Assembly: GCA_023376005.1 (NCBI GenBank)
Contig: CM042157.1
Span: 84,653,997-84,717,996 of the forward strand
DNA length: 64,000 nt
DNA from: Doryteuthis pealeii
Taxonomy: Eukaryota; Mollusca; Cephalopoda; Myopsida; Loliginidae
Reading direction: 5' to 3'
The notes beneath the pieces are model-generated. The model was not told the DNA's origin. It ran no database searches and worked only from the letters and a program-made list of their open reading frames with translations. Shown piece by piece: positions 21,398 through 32,461 of the stretch. The first letter of the stretch is position 1; the number at the start of each line of letters is the position of its first letter. Made by a program: the position numbers and the translations under genes.

Positions 21398-21431
<34 letters not shown>
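21398..21431. repeat. (TA)n closing the HHR unit
   Basis: Alternating tract cutting off the second tandem copy. Confidence 0.9.
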
Positions 21432-21437
<6 letters not shown>

Positions 21438-21629
21438 GGTTTAATAATTGTTTGCAGATCTATGACATCACGTAATGATATAGTAAGAAATTTTGATAAT
21501 AAAATATTGAAGAGGTCAGAAAATATCAAGAATAACCATGAGTTTATTCAATTTTATCACCATCATGTCATGCTGATAGCACAGATTCACTTAACTTGCT
21601 CTGAGCATCTGTCTTTATCAACCATTACT

Positions 21630-22050
21630 TTTGGTAGATCCTCTAGATGGCATCCAGTGTCCACACAAAGCTGATGTATGTATGTCTTCGCTCGTCAGTC
21701 AACACTGATGTGTCCATGTGTGGTAGTCCACATGAGAATATTGCTTATAAGTATGTTCTTACTTCACCAGCAGTGCCCAGTCATGTTTTGCTCATCTTAC
21801 TTGGATGATTTATAAGATGGGAGGAAAGTGGCCATACAGCTGCTGTTTTGTAGGGTGTTGCTTCCAGGATTTATTCAAAACAGCATGCAGTATCCTTATG
21901 AAGTTCCCATCTTGCTTTTTCTCAAAGCACTTCAATTCCAGGTGGTGCAGCCATACAATAGTACTGACATGGCTAGAAGAATCCCTGTTTTATCTTATCA
22001 GAGAGATCAGATTTCCATACGGTCGATTTCCTGTCGATAGCAGGTCAAGC
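21630..22050 (-). pseudogene. Non-LTR retrotransposon ORF2 C-terminal remnant
   Basis: The minus frame includes LHAVLNKSWKQHPTKQQLYG followed by HFPPI, then a decayed VLL/THGH region. This is the same segment as 46150-46430. Stops and frameshifts throughout. Confidence 0.65.
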
Positions 22051-22257
22051 CTTTCCTATATGCATATGTTGACATCGTTTTTAGTAGATGAGATATTACT
22101 ACCGAGATATGGGAATTGGTCTACTAATTTCAGAGGCTTGTCATTTAATGTGTTTGCTTTTTGTTATTTTTTTTTTTTAATGATGATCTTACCAAGTTGA
22201 AAATAAAAACAAATCTAGCTAAAAAGATAAAGTTCAAGTAGGGATTTAGTGGATACT

Positions 22258-22915
22258 TAATAAATAATAATAATAATAAATAATAATAATAATAAATAAT
22301 AATAATAATAAATAATAATAATAATAATAAATAATAATTGTAAATAAAAAATTTAAAGTAAAAGTAAATAAATAATAATAATAATAATAATAAATAATAA
22401 AAATAATTGTAAATAAAAAATTTAAAGTAAAAGTAAATAAATAATAATAATAAATAATAATAATAAATAATAAAAATAATAGTAAATAAAAAATTTAAAG
22501 TAAAAGTAAATAAATAATAATAATAAATAATAATAATAATAAATAATAAAAATAATTGTAAATAAAAAATAATTGTAAAAAAAAATTTAAAGTAAAAGTA
22601 AATAAATAATAATAATAAATAATAATAAAATAATAGTAAATAAAAATTTATAGTAAAAGTAAATAATAAATAATAATAATAATAAATAATAGTAAATAAA
22701 AAATAAAGTAAATAAAAAAATAATAATAATAAAAATAATAAATAATAAAAATAATAATAAAATAAAAAATTAAAGTAAAAGTAAATAAATAATAATAATA
22801 ATAATAATAAAAATAATAGTAATAAAAAATTTAAAGTAAAGTAAAATAAATAATAATAATAATAATAAATAATAAAAATAATAGTAAATAAAAAATTTAA
22901 AGTAAAAGTAAATAG

Positions 22916-22959
<44 letters not shown>

Positions 22960-23009
22960 TAAAAATAATAGATAATAAAATAAAATAAAAAATTTAATGT
23001 AAAAGTAAA

Positions 23010-23059
<50 letters not shown>

Positions 23060-23875
23060 TAATAAATAAAAAATAAAATTTAAAGTAAAAGTAAATAAAA
23101 TAATAATAATAATAATAAAAAATAAAAATAAATAAAAAATTTAAAGTAAAAGTAAATAAATAATAATAATAATAATAAATAATAAAAATAATAGTAAATA
23201 AAAATTTAAAGTAAAAGTAAATAAATAATAATAATAATAATAAATAATAAAAATAATAGTAAATAAAAAAATTTAAAGTAAAAGTAAATAAATAATAATA
23301 ATAATAATAAATAATAAAAATAATAGTAAATAAAAAATTTTAAAGTAAAAGTAAATAATAATAATAATAAATAATAATAATAGTAAATAAAAAATTTAAA
23401 GTAAAAGTAAATAAAAATAATAGTAAATAAAAAATTTAAAGTAAAAGTAAATAAATAATAATAATAATAATAATAAATAATAAAAATAATAATAAAATAA
23501 AAATTTAAAGTAAAAGTAAATGAATAATAATAAATAATAAAAATAATAGTAAATAAAAATTTAAAGTAAAAGTAAATAAATAATAATAATAATAATAATA
23601 AATAATAATAATAATAATAAATAATAAAAATAATAAATAATAAAAATAAAATAAAAAATTAAAGTAAAAGTAAATAAATAATAATAATAATAATAAATAA
23701 TAAAAATAATTGTAAATAAAAAATTTAAAGTAAAAGTAAATAAATAATAATAATAATAAATAATAATAAATAATAAAAATAATAGAAATAATAGTAAATA
23801 AAAAATTTAAAGTAAAAGTAAATAGATAATAATAATAATAATAAATAATAAAAATAATAGTAAATAAAAAATTAA
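22258..23875. repeat. (AAT)n-based minisatellite, 1.6 kb
   Basis: About 20 or more units of 60-80 bp. Each has a variable (AAT)n run plus a constant AAATTTAAAGTAAAAGTAAA linker. A 174-codon minus frame across the end is an artefact. Confidence 0.95.
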
Positions 23876-24078
23876 AAAAAATCCTGAAGTGTGTGCATAA
23901 ATAATTAGAAAGGATTGGATGAAAACAATTGCAAGAAGAGGAGGAGGTCATTTTATTATCCATAATTAATGAAAGATGAAAGATGAAGGAGAAGGGAGGA
24001 GGAGGAATAACTAGACGTCTCATCTCCATTCCCCTACACCGGCTTTAACATGATCATATTCAAAGAGAAACACTTGTC

Positions 24079-24180
<102 letters not shown>

Positions 24181-24427
24181 TATGAAAATAAAAATATTTA
24201 TGAAGCCTCACTTAATAAGAATCAATAGCTAAAAATGAAAGAAAAAAAGAAAAAGAAAATAGGTAGTCCGAAGTTGTATTGTTAGCAGAAGGTCAGAAGA
24301 TATGTGTATATGGGGGTGGGGGTGAAGGTGGAGGGGGTAGAAAGTAGTTATCAATATGCTTGTATGTAAGAAAAAGCTGTGTTTAAGTAGTTGACATCAG
24401 CAAAAGTTTGTTTTGTCTCAATGTGAA

Positions 24428-24436
24428 TGTGTGTGT

Positions 24437-24480
<44 letters not shown>

Positions 24481-24495
24481 AATATATATATAAAT
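24428..24495. repeat. (GT)n/(TA)n tract
   Basis: GTGT run then TA run. Confidence 0.9.
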
Positions 24496-24597
24496 GTTGT
24501 TCTGGTTCCAATGGGAGAAAATTTAATATTTTATAAAAAAGAAGAAGGTCCGCAAAATGTATTATGTTCTCAAAAAAAAAAAAAAAAATTCACCTTT

Positions 24598-24978
24598 AGT
24601 TGTTAAAATTCCTAGCATAAAATTGTGCGTGCGCATTATCTGAAATGAACTTAATTGTTATTAAGAACACATTTTATGATATTTTTGTGTTAAAGCATGC
24701 AGTTGTATTGTTTTCGAAACGTTTCTAAGATTTGTATATTTCGCATGGACACATTCAAAATGGCTACCATCTTGTTTCAAAGTGAAAGTCGGTTGGCTAA
24801 ATTCCTAGCATAAAATTATCTAAAATGAACTTAATTGTTATTAAGAACACATTTTATGATATTTTTGTGCTAAAGCATGCAGTTGTATTGTTTTCGAAAA
24901 AGTTTCTAAGATTTTTTTATTTCGCACTGAGACTTTCAAAATAGCTACCGGCTTGTTTGAAAAGTGAAAGTCAAGGGA
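24598..24978. repeat. Tandem duplication, two ~190-bp units
   Basis: AATTCCTAGCATAAAATT begins both units (about 24607 and 24800), and CATGCAGTTGTATTGTTTTC occurs in both. The second unit lacks the GTGCGTGCGCATT segment. A degraded relative is cut by the N gap at about 3610-3658. Confidence 0.8.
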
Positions 24979-25084
24979 GGTTACTCTAATTGCCTTATTT
25001 GCTAGGAATTTATATTCTAAACTGCCCTTTTCTCAGGTTTTCTTCAAGGTCTGTAAAACATGGGGAGTTATGGGCCCTACCCTA

Positions 25085-25328
25085 CCATGCTGGCCTATTT
25101 TGAATTCAGTTGTTTTTCTCTCCAAGACTGATTACCCCAACAAGACTAAAGAAGAGGTCAGTGTTTCCTTCTATTTTACATAGAGATGGAAAAGAAATGG
25201 ATTTATACAGTTCCTAAGAGCATTACTGGGAAGTGAATATTAACAGACTTGGACGGAAATTGAACCCTGTGTGCCAATTTCAGTTTCTGTGCTGATAACT
25301 GCAATGCCACCAGCGTATCCCACCCTCT

Positions 25329-25363
<35 letters not shown>

Positions 25364-25560
25364 ATAATAGTTTGTATAAGTGTGTATATATTTACCCAAG
25401 CCCTCCACCATTACAGACGATATGCATCACAAAGTCAATTTTTAAGTGGAGTACTGCTGGTTTGAATTCAGTTTCTCTTCTCCTAGACTGGTTACCTTAC
25501 AAAAAGTCTAAAGAACCCAGTCTACCCTGTTATGATCAGAAAGTATTGTTAATTGATAGT
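25085..25560 (-). mobile_element. SINE-E fragments around a (GT)n tract
   Basis: GAATTCAGTTG...CTCCAAGACTGATTACC (25100-25150) and GAATTCAGTTTCTCTTCTCC...CTGGTTACC (25455-25497) are SINE-E body pieces. (GT)n occupies 25333-25362. Confidence 0.55.
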
Positions 25561-25603
25561 AATCACAAGAAATTTTAAATAATGATAATAATAATGAAAT
25601 TTA

Positions 25604-26265
25604 TTGCTCGGCTGCACCACAACTCATCAAAGTCTCATGTCTAGTACATAGAATAATGTATTAGTGTTAGGAACATGAACAGTTTACAGTAATAATATAC
25701 ATGTATGTGTACAGTGCTCAGGTGCACCACAACTCATCAAAGTCTCATGTCTAGTACATAGAATAATGTATTAGTGTCAGGAACATGAACAGTTTACAGT
25801 AATAATATACATGTATGTGTACAGTGCTCAGGTGCACCACAACTCATCAAAGTCTCATGTCTAGTACATAGAATAATGTATTAGTGTCAGGAACATGAAC
25901 AGTTACAGTAATAATATACATGTATGTGTACAGTGCTCAGGTGCACCACAACTCATCAAAGTCTCATGTATAGTACACAGAATAATGTATTAGTGTCAGG
26001 AACATGAACAGTTTACAGTAATAATATACATGTATGTGTACAGTGCTCAGGTGCACCACAACTCATCAAAGTCTCATGTATAGTACACAGAATAATGTAT
26101 TAGTGTCAGGAACATGAACAGTTTACAGTAATAATATACATGTATGTGTACAGTGCTCAGGTGCACCACAACTCATCAAAGTCTCATGTATAGTACACAG
26201 AATAATGTATTAGTGTCAGGAACATGAACAGTTTACAGTAATAATATACATGTGTGTGTGCATAT
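25604..26265 (-). repeat. Six-copy ~110-bp tandem array
   Basis: GCACCACAACTCATCAAAGT starts at 25614, 25724, 25834, 25943, 26053 and 26163 (periods 109-110). A single unit sits at the 3' side of the related LINE at 42793-43110, so this is an expanded 3' UTR block of that LINE, which continues at 26283. Confidence 0.9.
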
Positions 26266-26282
26266 GTGTGTGGAGAGGGGTA

Positions 26283-26576
26283 TCAGGTATAGTGTTGGCG
26301 GACTACAGGAAGCATGGAGGCTTTGAAAGATGCAGTGTTTCGGCAGCCTACAACGGACGCAGACAGCTTATTCCATGCCCCACCAATTCTGAGCATGAAA
26401 TAATGTTTCCAAAAGTCATGTGAGCAATGCTGTTTTCTGACTTTGTAGGCATGCCCATGTGTGTTAGAAACATGAAGATCAAAAAGGTGCTCAAGATTGC
26501 TGTTGTTAAGATGATTAATGACCTTATGAGCATTTACCAGGTCAGTTGCCAGATGCTGGAGTTTCAACGAATCCAT
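26283..26576 (-). pseudogene. LINE RT C-terminal fragment (CR1/L2-like)
   Basis: An open minus frame of 97 codons: LQHLATDLVNAHKVINHLNN, then SNLEHLFDLHVSNTHGHAYK, HDFWKHYFMLRIGGAWNKLS and ASVVGCRNTASFKASM. The FF/YF..R...WN.L...VV....S.FK.. pattern is the conserved tail that follows RT in CR1/L2-type LINEs. The 3' UTR is the 110-bp array at lower coordinates. 5'-truncated, with no RT or endonuclease domain. Confidence 0.75.
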
Positions 26577-26916
26577 TTTGTAAAAACATTTCTAGTGAGG
26601 TTTTCAAACAACCTAACACCTTTAGAAATATGGCTGTACAAATATTGAAAATTTCGGCCCACATCCTTTTAAACAGAAGAAATATCGATGTAAATTTTTT
26701 TCACTAATATTCTAGAAGCTAATTATATATATAAAAAAAACCCCAAAGAAACAGAGTAAAAATGAAGTCCGAATTTTCCGATTTTCGGTATTTAATTTCT
26801 ACCAGAATCGCACTCTTATTTTTTTTCTTCTGTTCACACCTTCGATCTTTTGTCTTGAGCACTTTTTGAATTAACTACTAATGCTAGTTGAATGAAAACA
26901 TTGTTGTAAATCTTGA

Positions 26917-26920
<4 letters not shown>

Positions 26921-26972
<52 letters not shown>
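26921..26972. repeat. (TA)n microsatellite
   Basis: Pure alternating tract, not clearly attached to an HHR element. Confidence 0.9.
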
Positions 26973-26973
<1 letters not shown>

Positions 26974-27312
26974 TATTATAATGGAGATTGTGTTTTTTCT
27001 GTTTGTAACCGAAACTATATTCCTACTCATGTCACAATTCCCTTAGTTATTTACGTCACATTCTCTATTATTCTATTTCTATTTAAACCTCAATTAATAA
27101 TAAAACTGTTTGACATTATTAATACTATTGGCCTTACCTAAATACTAATAACATGCAATTGTATTTATATATACAACAAAATACCAGTTTTCAGTGTAAA
27201 CGTAAAGTTTTAGAAATATGGCTGTACAAATATTTCCAAAAGGACCCAGGTCTTAAACTCTTAATATGCTATTCTACATAGAATTCCGCTTCCAACAGTA
27301 CCAAATATTTGG

Positions 27313-27657
27313 TTTGGTTTGGTTTTACGGCATATCAACCTCAGTGGGTCATTTAATGCCAATAAAGTTTTGAAATAAATTCATTCTTAATGGGTACATA
27401 ATTTTTTTTATAAATACATTTTTCTATTTAACCTATAGATGGGACCCGAACAGGTACTACCACTCCGGGTCAGAGTGGACCAGGGAGCAATGGTGATGAA
27501 GGGGTGCTCCACATTCCCCAAACCTCCAAAACTGGAACCTCACCATCAGATAGAGTTTAATGTCATTCCTAGGACATGTAGACCCGCAGTCACCGCCTTC
27601 TAGCACCCATATGATAAAAAGGGGTTGGGGCTTGCCATAAGGGCAATAGGGTTGATA
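27313..27657 (-). mobile_element. RP599, truncated, with 13-bp target duplication
   Basis: Flanked by ACCAAATATTTGG at 27300-27312 and 27658-27670. It keeps the GGTTTTACGGCATATC end and stops inside the family at GGGTTG. Truncation at the end away from the (AAACC)-like tail plus a variable-length duplication is what LINE-type reverse transcription produces, which supports the minus orientation. Confidence 0.9.
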
Positions 27658-27729
27658 ACCAAATATTTGGGTGTCATGATTATTTATAGGCTTCCTTAAA
27701 CATTAAACTATTCTGATCAGGCTAGAAAT

Positions 27730-27905
27730 TTACTTAGAAAAGTAAAGAGGAGTGAGGGGAGGGGAGAGAGAAGAGATAGATTCATGCCTTTCTCAAGGGT
27801 ATTTAGTGCATAGTAAAATACAAACAGCCTCATCCAGGATTAGAACTTGAGGCACAGATTCCATTTGTCTATGATGATAACTGTTAGGCTAAGCACACCT
27901 CCTTT
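27730..27905 (-). mobile_element. SINE-E fragment with tRNA-like end
   Basis: CAAACAGCCTCATCCAGGAT and the following TAGAACTTGAGGC match the reverse complement of the SINE-E tRNA-like head seen at 44210-44290. Confidence 0.6.
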
Positions 27906-27918
27906 GTTTAAGTGTGTA

Positions 27919-28271
27919 GTTGGTTGGTTTGATTTTAAAAGCATGTCAAACCTTGTTGGGTTATTTTATGCTAAAATGTTTTTCTTTAATTCATTCTTGA
28001 TGAGTATACACTTTCTTTTTAAACACATTTTTTTAAACTAATTTTTTCCCCTATTTAACCCATAGATGGGACTCTAACAGGTCCTACCACTTAAGTGTGT
28101 AGGCATGTCAAACCTTGTTGGGTTATTTTATGCTGAAGATGTTTGGTTTTATTCATTCTTGATGGGTATTCAAATTTTTTTTTTTAACTCAATTTTTTTA
28201 AAAATGCATTTTTTTTAAACTCATTTTTTTCCTATTTAACCCATAGATGGGACTCTAACAAGTACTATCAC
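27919..28271 (-). mobile_element. Tandem pair of RP599 tail fragments sharing one target duplication
   Basis: TTAAGTGTGTA occurs at 27908-27918, 28091-28101 and 28272-28282. Between each pair is an RP599 tail-variant fragment (GCATGTCAAACCTTGTTGGG through GGGACTCTAACA). See findings. Confidence 0.85.
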
Positions 28272-28297
28272 TTAAGTGTGTAATGATGTACGAAGTT

Positions 28298-28337
28298 GAG
28301 AGAGAGAGAGAGAGAGAGAGAAAAAAAGAGTGAGAGT

Positions 28338-28400
<63 letters not shown>

Positions 28401-28671
28401 GAGAGGAGAGAGAGAAAAAGAGAGAGAGAGAGAGAGAGAAATAGAGAGAGAGAAGAAAAAGAGAGAAAAGAAGAGAGAGAGAGAGAAAAAGAGAGAGAGA
28501 AAAAAAGAGAGAAAGAGAGAAGAGAGAAAAAAGAGAAAAAGAGAAAAAAGAGAGAAAAAGAGAGAAAAGAGAGAAAAGAGAGAGAAAAAAGAGAGAGAAA
28601 AAAGAGAGAGAGAGAAAAAAGAGAGAAAAAAGAGAGAAAAAGAAAGAGAGTGAGAGAAAAAAGAGAGAAAA

Positions 28672-28706
<35 letters not shown>

Positions 28707-28735
28707 AAGAAAGAGAGTGAGTGAGAGAGGGAAAA
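28298..28735. repeat. (GA)n-rich purine tract
   Basis: GA repeats with A runs. Long Glu/Arg and Ser/Leu frames here are artefacts. Confidence 0.97.
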
Positions 28736-29129
28736 GATGGTGTTATAAGTCAAAAAGAGAAATAGTGAGAGATTGTTTTTATTGAGAAATGTAATGAAAG
28801 ATGGAAAAGAAAAAAGAAAAGAAAAGAAAAGATGCTGATATGTGTCACATTAAAAGGAAGTTGTGTCTCCAGTCAAAATGAGAGGGAGAAAGAGATAATC
28901 CTTCACTGATTCAGCATCCAACAAGACAATGATTTACTGTCAATAATAAAAAGATGAAAACTGACAGTTAATTGATGAAGTGATCAATATTGATGTATCT
29001 GTGACGGCATTCACCCTGGGTCAGACAAGCTGGCTCCACCCAACAAATTCACCGTATCCCAAATGAAGGCAGACCATATGCAGTGATTCAATGCAATTAA
29101 TGATATGAGTGTCAGCCATTCACAGTTCC

Positions 29130-29545
29130 ATCGACAAACTCCATAAGGGCCTGGGGCCAGGATCAGCTCGGCATCTTGTTTGAGCCAGGTTTTCAGTTGA
29201 CATATCTTCCAACCCTGAGGAGGTACTGGGTCAATGGATTCATGGATGGTGTCACTGGGTTATTAACAAAGACCATAACCAAGCCAGCAAAAAATTGATG
29301 AGCAGAAAGGATTGGGAAACTGTGGACAAACTCCATAAAGGCCTGGGGCCAGGATCAGCTCGGCATTTTGCTTGACCGTTTTGAGCCAGGTTTTCAGTTG
29401 GCATATCTTCCAACCCTGAGGAGGTACTGGGTCAATTGATTCACGGATGGTGTCACTGGGTTGTCAACGAAGAGCATGACCGAGCCAGCAAAAAATCTTT
29501 GCCACAATATTGATGACCAAAAAAGGATTGGGAAACTGTGGACCA
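29130..29545. repeat. Tandem duplication, two ~200-bp units
   Basis: ACAAACTCCATAAGGGCCTG starts the first unit and a one-base variant starts the second at about 29328. Both share CATATCTTCCAACCCTGAGG and GGATTGGGAAACTGTGGA. The second has a 9-bp internal insertion. GC content is higher than around it. Frames are broken by stops in both units, so no coding call is made. Confidence 0.8.
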
Positions 29546-30360
29546 ATACATCATAAAAATCACAAGACAATGCTATAAAGATTTTTTACTTAGCATGTAA
29601 GTATTTACTCTACCCATTTGCCATGGGTAGGCCATGACACAATGTCGCAAGTGTCAGGCATCCAGCAAGGATTGAACACACTATTCAGTAGTAATGGATC
29701 TGCGAGACAAGTTGCTAACCCTTATATTGAAATAAGTCAGTTAGACAGTCAACAATTGGTTTCAGCAATGTGACTGGCCAAGCCTAACCATGCAGTTACT
29801 AGTTCTCCAATGAACCCACTATAACAGCTTAAATAATTACTGCCACCACTGCCAGGAAGAGTCCATTAAGCTGAGGAGGTGTTTGACTGTTCCACTGTCC
29901 AATAGTTAACAATCTGTAACAGTCATTTCCAGACTGCAGGTTCAATCCCGGCTAAGGGTGAAAGTAACACAGAATAACAATTAACAGTATTCTACACCTT
30001 ACACTACGATGGGATGCTCCTTTTTACTTGGTATGTATTTGACCTTAGGAAGGTTCAATATTTTTCTTTAATCATAAATGTCAGTAATGAGAATATGTGC
30101 TTATACATAAGGGTAGATCAATAAGTCTATAGCCTCACACAGTTTTTAGCTGAAATGTTGTATAATGTCTGATAATATGGATTAAGTGCATTGACAAGGA
30201 ATGAGATTATGTTGAAAAATATGTATTTGTGTAGAATAAATGTTTTTTCTCACTATGTTAGACTTATTCACATACCAATTTATCTACATAAAAAAAAAAC
30301 AAAAAAAAAACAATATTTGTAAAGAAATTATTTTTCATTCAAATTAAAAAGCTATATACA
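29546..30360. other. Mostly unassigned sequence with a tRNA-like patch
   Basis: GCAGGTTCAATCCCGGCTAA (about 29937-29956) resembles a pol III box B, so an old SINE is possible. The rest shows nothing recognisable. Confidence 0.35.
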
Positions 30361-30361
30361 T

Positions 30362-30668
30362 CTTAGAAATTAAGGAAAAACTCAACACCGTAATTCCATA
30401 ATAAATTTATTTCGACCAAAATTGGGGCCTATATAAATCCAAGTTCGAAATAAATTTATTATAGAATTACGGTGTTGAGTTTTTCCTTCCTTTCTAAGAT
30501 AAATATTGCTCTGTATATAATCTAAAAAGTTTATTATACATTGAGCTCTCTTTAATGATTTAAAGATTCACAGTATTTATACATACTGGATCATACAATA
30601 ATAATACAGTGTATCTTAGAAATCACATATAGAATCATCCTTCACTACCAAGTTTTGGATACCTCTCA

Positions 30669-30712
<44 letters not shown>
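30362..30712 (-). mobile_element. Core-less relative of the 31.6-32.0 kb HHR element
   Basis: Arms around 30362-30430 and 30443-30500 form a palindrome (ACTCAACACCGTAATTCC and its complement). The stem III block CGAAATAAATTTATTAT is present in both arms, but the CTGATGA block is deleted. 30500-30690 is the inverse of 31620-31790, so it is the same family. It ends in (TA)n at 30671-30712. Confidence 0.75.
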
Positions 30713-30713
<1 letters not shown>

Positions 30714-31050
30714 TTGGTGTGGTACCAAGTTTCTTGGTACAAGGTGATTCTGGGCTGGTCCTATTCTCTAGCAGTAGTTTGTTGTAGACTTCAGGTTCCG
30801 TTTGAGAGCTCAATGTTTAATTATTGTAAACAGAGCAAAGTTATTTGTGAATAAAAAGGCCTTAAATACCATGGGTATCGTGGTTATGCACCATTTCCAC
30901 TTGTGGGTATCTAGGGCCCACGAGCTTCTTCAGACCACGTATATATATCTAGACAGGCACATGGCCAAATTCATTAAATGGTCCATAACCACGATACCAA
31001 TGGTATTTAAGGCCTTTTTATTCACAAATATATATATATATATATATATA
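30713..31050 (-). mobile_element. HHR element with terminal inverted arms
   Basis: About 40-bp arms, GTGAATAAAAAGGCCTTAAA near 30847 and its complement near 31005-31025, enclose a minus-strand HHR (30879-30939). (TA)n tracts flank the element at 30671-30712 and 31028-31051. Confidence 0.75.
30879..30939 (-). ncRNA. Hammerhead ribozyme motif, CUGAAGA core
   Basis: Minus strand: CGTGGT and ACCACG form a perfect 6-bp stem I. CTGAAGA has A at position 7, which is not conserved in hammerheads. Stem II is long (CGTGGG/CCCACA core with mismatches near its base). GAAA follows, then TGGTGCA and the cleavage dinucleotide UA. The base of stem II has an A-G mismatch. Confidence 0.7.
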
Positions 31051-31246
31051 TTGTTCATAAAGTCTTGCAGAAATTTTGAAATGTAAAATTTAATAACATT
31101 GTACAAATGATAGAATCATTTAGTAAAAACCATATGAAAATTCAACTCTTGTAATCTTATCTTTTTATCTAAGTTTTGACTATTGCATTTCAACAAGGCT
31201 GCCATCTTTGTTGTTACATTTTTAAACTGCTGCAGGAGTTTATAGA

Positions 31247-31248
<2 letters not shown>

Positions 31249-31288
<40 letters not shown>
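31249..31288. repeat. (TA)n at HHR element border
   Basis: Alternating tract directly before the element at 31289. Confidence 0.9.
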
Positions 31289-31295
<7 letters not shown>

Positions 31296-31600
31296 GGATA
31301 AAAGTAACCTACTCGAGTTTCAAAATGAAAATGAAAGATGTTAAGTGTATAGTGAATGTGAGAATATGATGTTATTAACGGTTAATAACATCATATTCAC
31401 ACATTAACTATACACTTAACATCTTTCATTTTGTCCCTCACATAAACATTACTTAACAGTGTCCTGAAGATGGTACAATATACCGAAATGCTTAAGTATT
31501 GACACATAAAATTGTTTCTCCTGATCATAACATCCTGTGTTTGTTATATCTTTAAGATATTTTCTTCTCATATTGTCGGATTAATTTCCTCACAGTATTT
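31289..31600 (+). mobile_element. HHR element with internal palindrome
   Basis: Perfect-looking arms around 31338-31378 and 31381-31424 (AAGATGTTAAGTGTATAGT and its complement) precede the HHR at 31459-31505. ATATTGTCGGATTA (31571-31584) follows, then (TA)n at about 31602. Confidence 0.8.
31459..31505 (+). ncRNA. Hammerhead ribozyme motif, CUGAAGA core
   Basis: GTGTC (31459-31463) pairs with GACAC (31501-31505). CTGAAGA is at 31464-31470, an extra T, then GGTA/TACC stem II. GAAA is at 31485-31488, stem III TGCTTAAGTA is self-complementary with a G-U, and the cleavage dinucleotide is UU at 31499-31500. Position 7 (A) is a permitted base. The extra nucleotide before stem II is non-canonical. 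Confidence 0.75.
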
Positions 31601-31814
31601 CCATATATATATATATATAAGAGATTTATCCAAAACTTGGTAGTAAGGGATGATTCTATATGTGATTTCAAGATCCACTGTACTAATATTGATGATCCAG
31701 TATGTATAAATACAGTGAATCATTAAATCACTAAAGAGAGCTCAATGTAAAATAACCTTTTAGATTATATACAGAGCAATATTTATCAATAAAGGAAGAA
31801 CTCAATACAGTAAT

Positions 31815-31906
31815 CCCATAATAAATTTATTTCGACAAAAATTGGGGCCCATATAAATCTAAGTTGATTTAAACCGGCTCCCCAAATTTTTGCCTCATCA
31901 GATGGG
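31815..31906 (-). ncRNA. Type I hammerhead ribozyme with extended stem II
   Basis: Exact mirror of 31920-32011 about position 31913, with all core, stem I and stem III bases conserved. The two cannot fold simultaneously in one transcript without competing with the long hairpin. Confidence 0.8.
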
Positions 31907-31919
31907 TCTCAAATTGAGA

Positions 31920-32011
31920 CCCATCTGATGAGGCAAAAATTTGGGGAGCCGGTTTAAATCAACTTAGATTTATATGGGCCCCAATTTTTGTCGAAATAAA
32001 TTTATTATGGG
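31920..32011 (+). ncRNA. Type I hammerhead ribozyme with extended stem II
   Basis: CCCAT (31920-31924) pairs with ATGGG (32007-32011) as stem I. CTGATGA is at 31925-31931. Stem II runs from GGCAAAAATTTGGGG (31932-31946) to CCCCAATTTTTGTC (31979-31992), enclosing about 32 nt. GAAA is at 31993-31996, stem III TAAATTTA is palindromic, and the cleavage dinucleotide is UU at 32005-32006. Full consensus core, unusually long stem II. Confidence 0.85.
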
Positions 32012-32039
32012 ATTACTGTATTGAGTTCTTCCTTTATTG

Positions 32040-32041
<2 letters not shown>

Positions 32042-32078
<37 letters not shown>
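32042..32078. repeat. (TA)n with short TACA/(GT)n continuation
   Basis: Alternating tract bordering the HHR element, then TACATACA and GT to about 32110. Confidence 0.9.
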
Positions 32079-32082
<4 letters not shown>

Positions 32083-32461
32083 CATACATACGTGTGTGTG
32101 TGTGTGTGTGTTTTATGTCTACTTATCAATCAGAGGAAGTAATGTTAGTCATTTTGATTATTTACTTTATCTATTAAAAGGGATTGCAATGAAAATGCAA
32201 ATGAAGAAGAAATATTTCCCACTGCATCAAATTATAGATGCATATTATAATATTAGCTTTTATGTGTGCAAATAATTTCTTTAGCAAATATTTGGGATAG
32301 AAGAAGAAGAAAGAAAAGAAAAGAAAAGAAAGAAGAGTTTCTGACAATCAGTTTTTTAAGTCCCAGTTTATGTGCAAGTGTAAATGAGGTGAAATATTTT
32401 TAGGTTTGTGAATTTAGTCATTATTTCACATTCATCAATCAAGGATGTCATCATTATGCAA

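Larger units (their letters stand above)
31602..32041. mobile_element. HHR element with head-to-head ribozymes
   Basis: Starts after a short (TA)n with GAGATTTATCCAAAACTTGG. The segment 31785-32041 is a near-perfect palindrome centred at 31913, with one HHR per arm and strand, and ends in (TA)n at 32042-32078. It is the intact relative of the core-less element at 30362-30712. Confidence 0.85.

Noticed and set aside
23505..24029. 174-codon minus-strand frame
   Set aside because: Lies over the (AAT)n minisatellite; Tyr/Leu/Phe composition follows the repeat.
28268..28753. Long Ser/Leu and Glu/Arg open frames
   Set aside because: Translation of a (GA)n purine tract on either strand.
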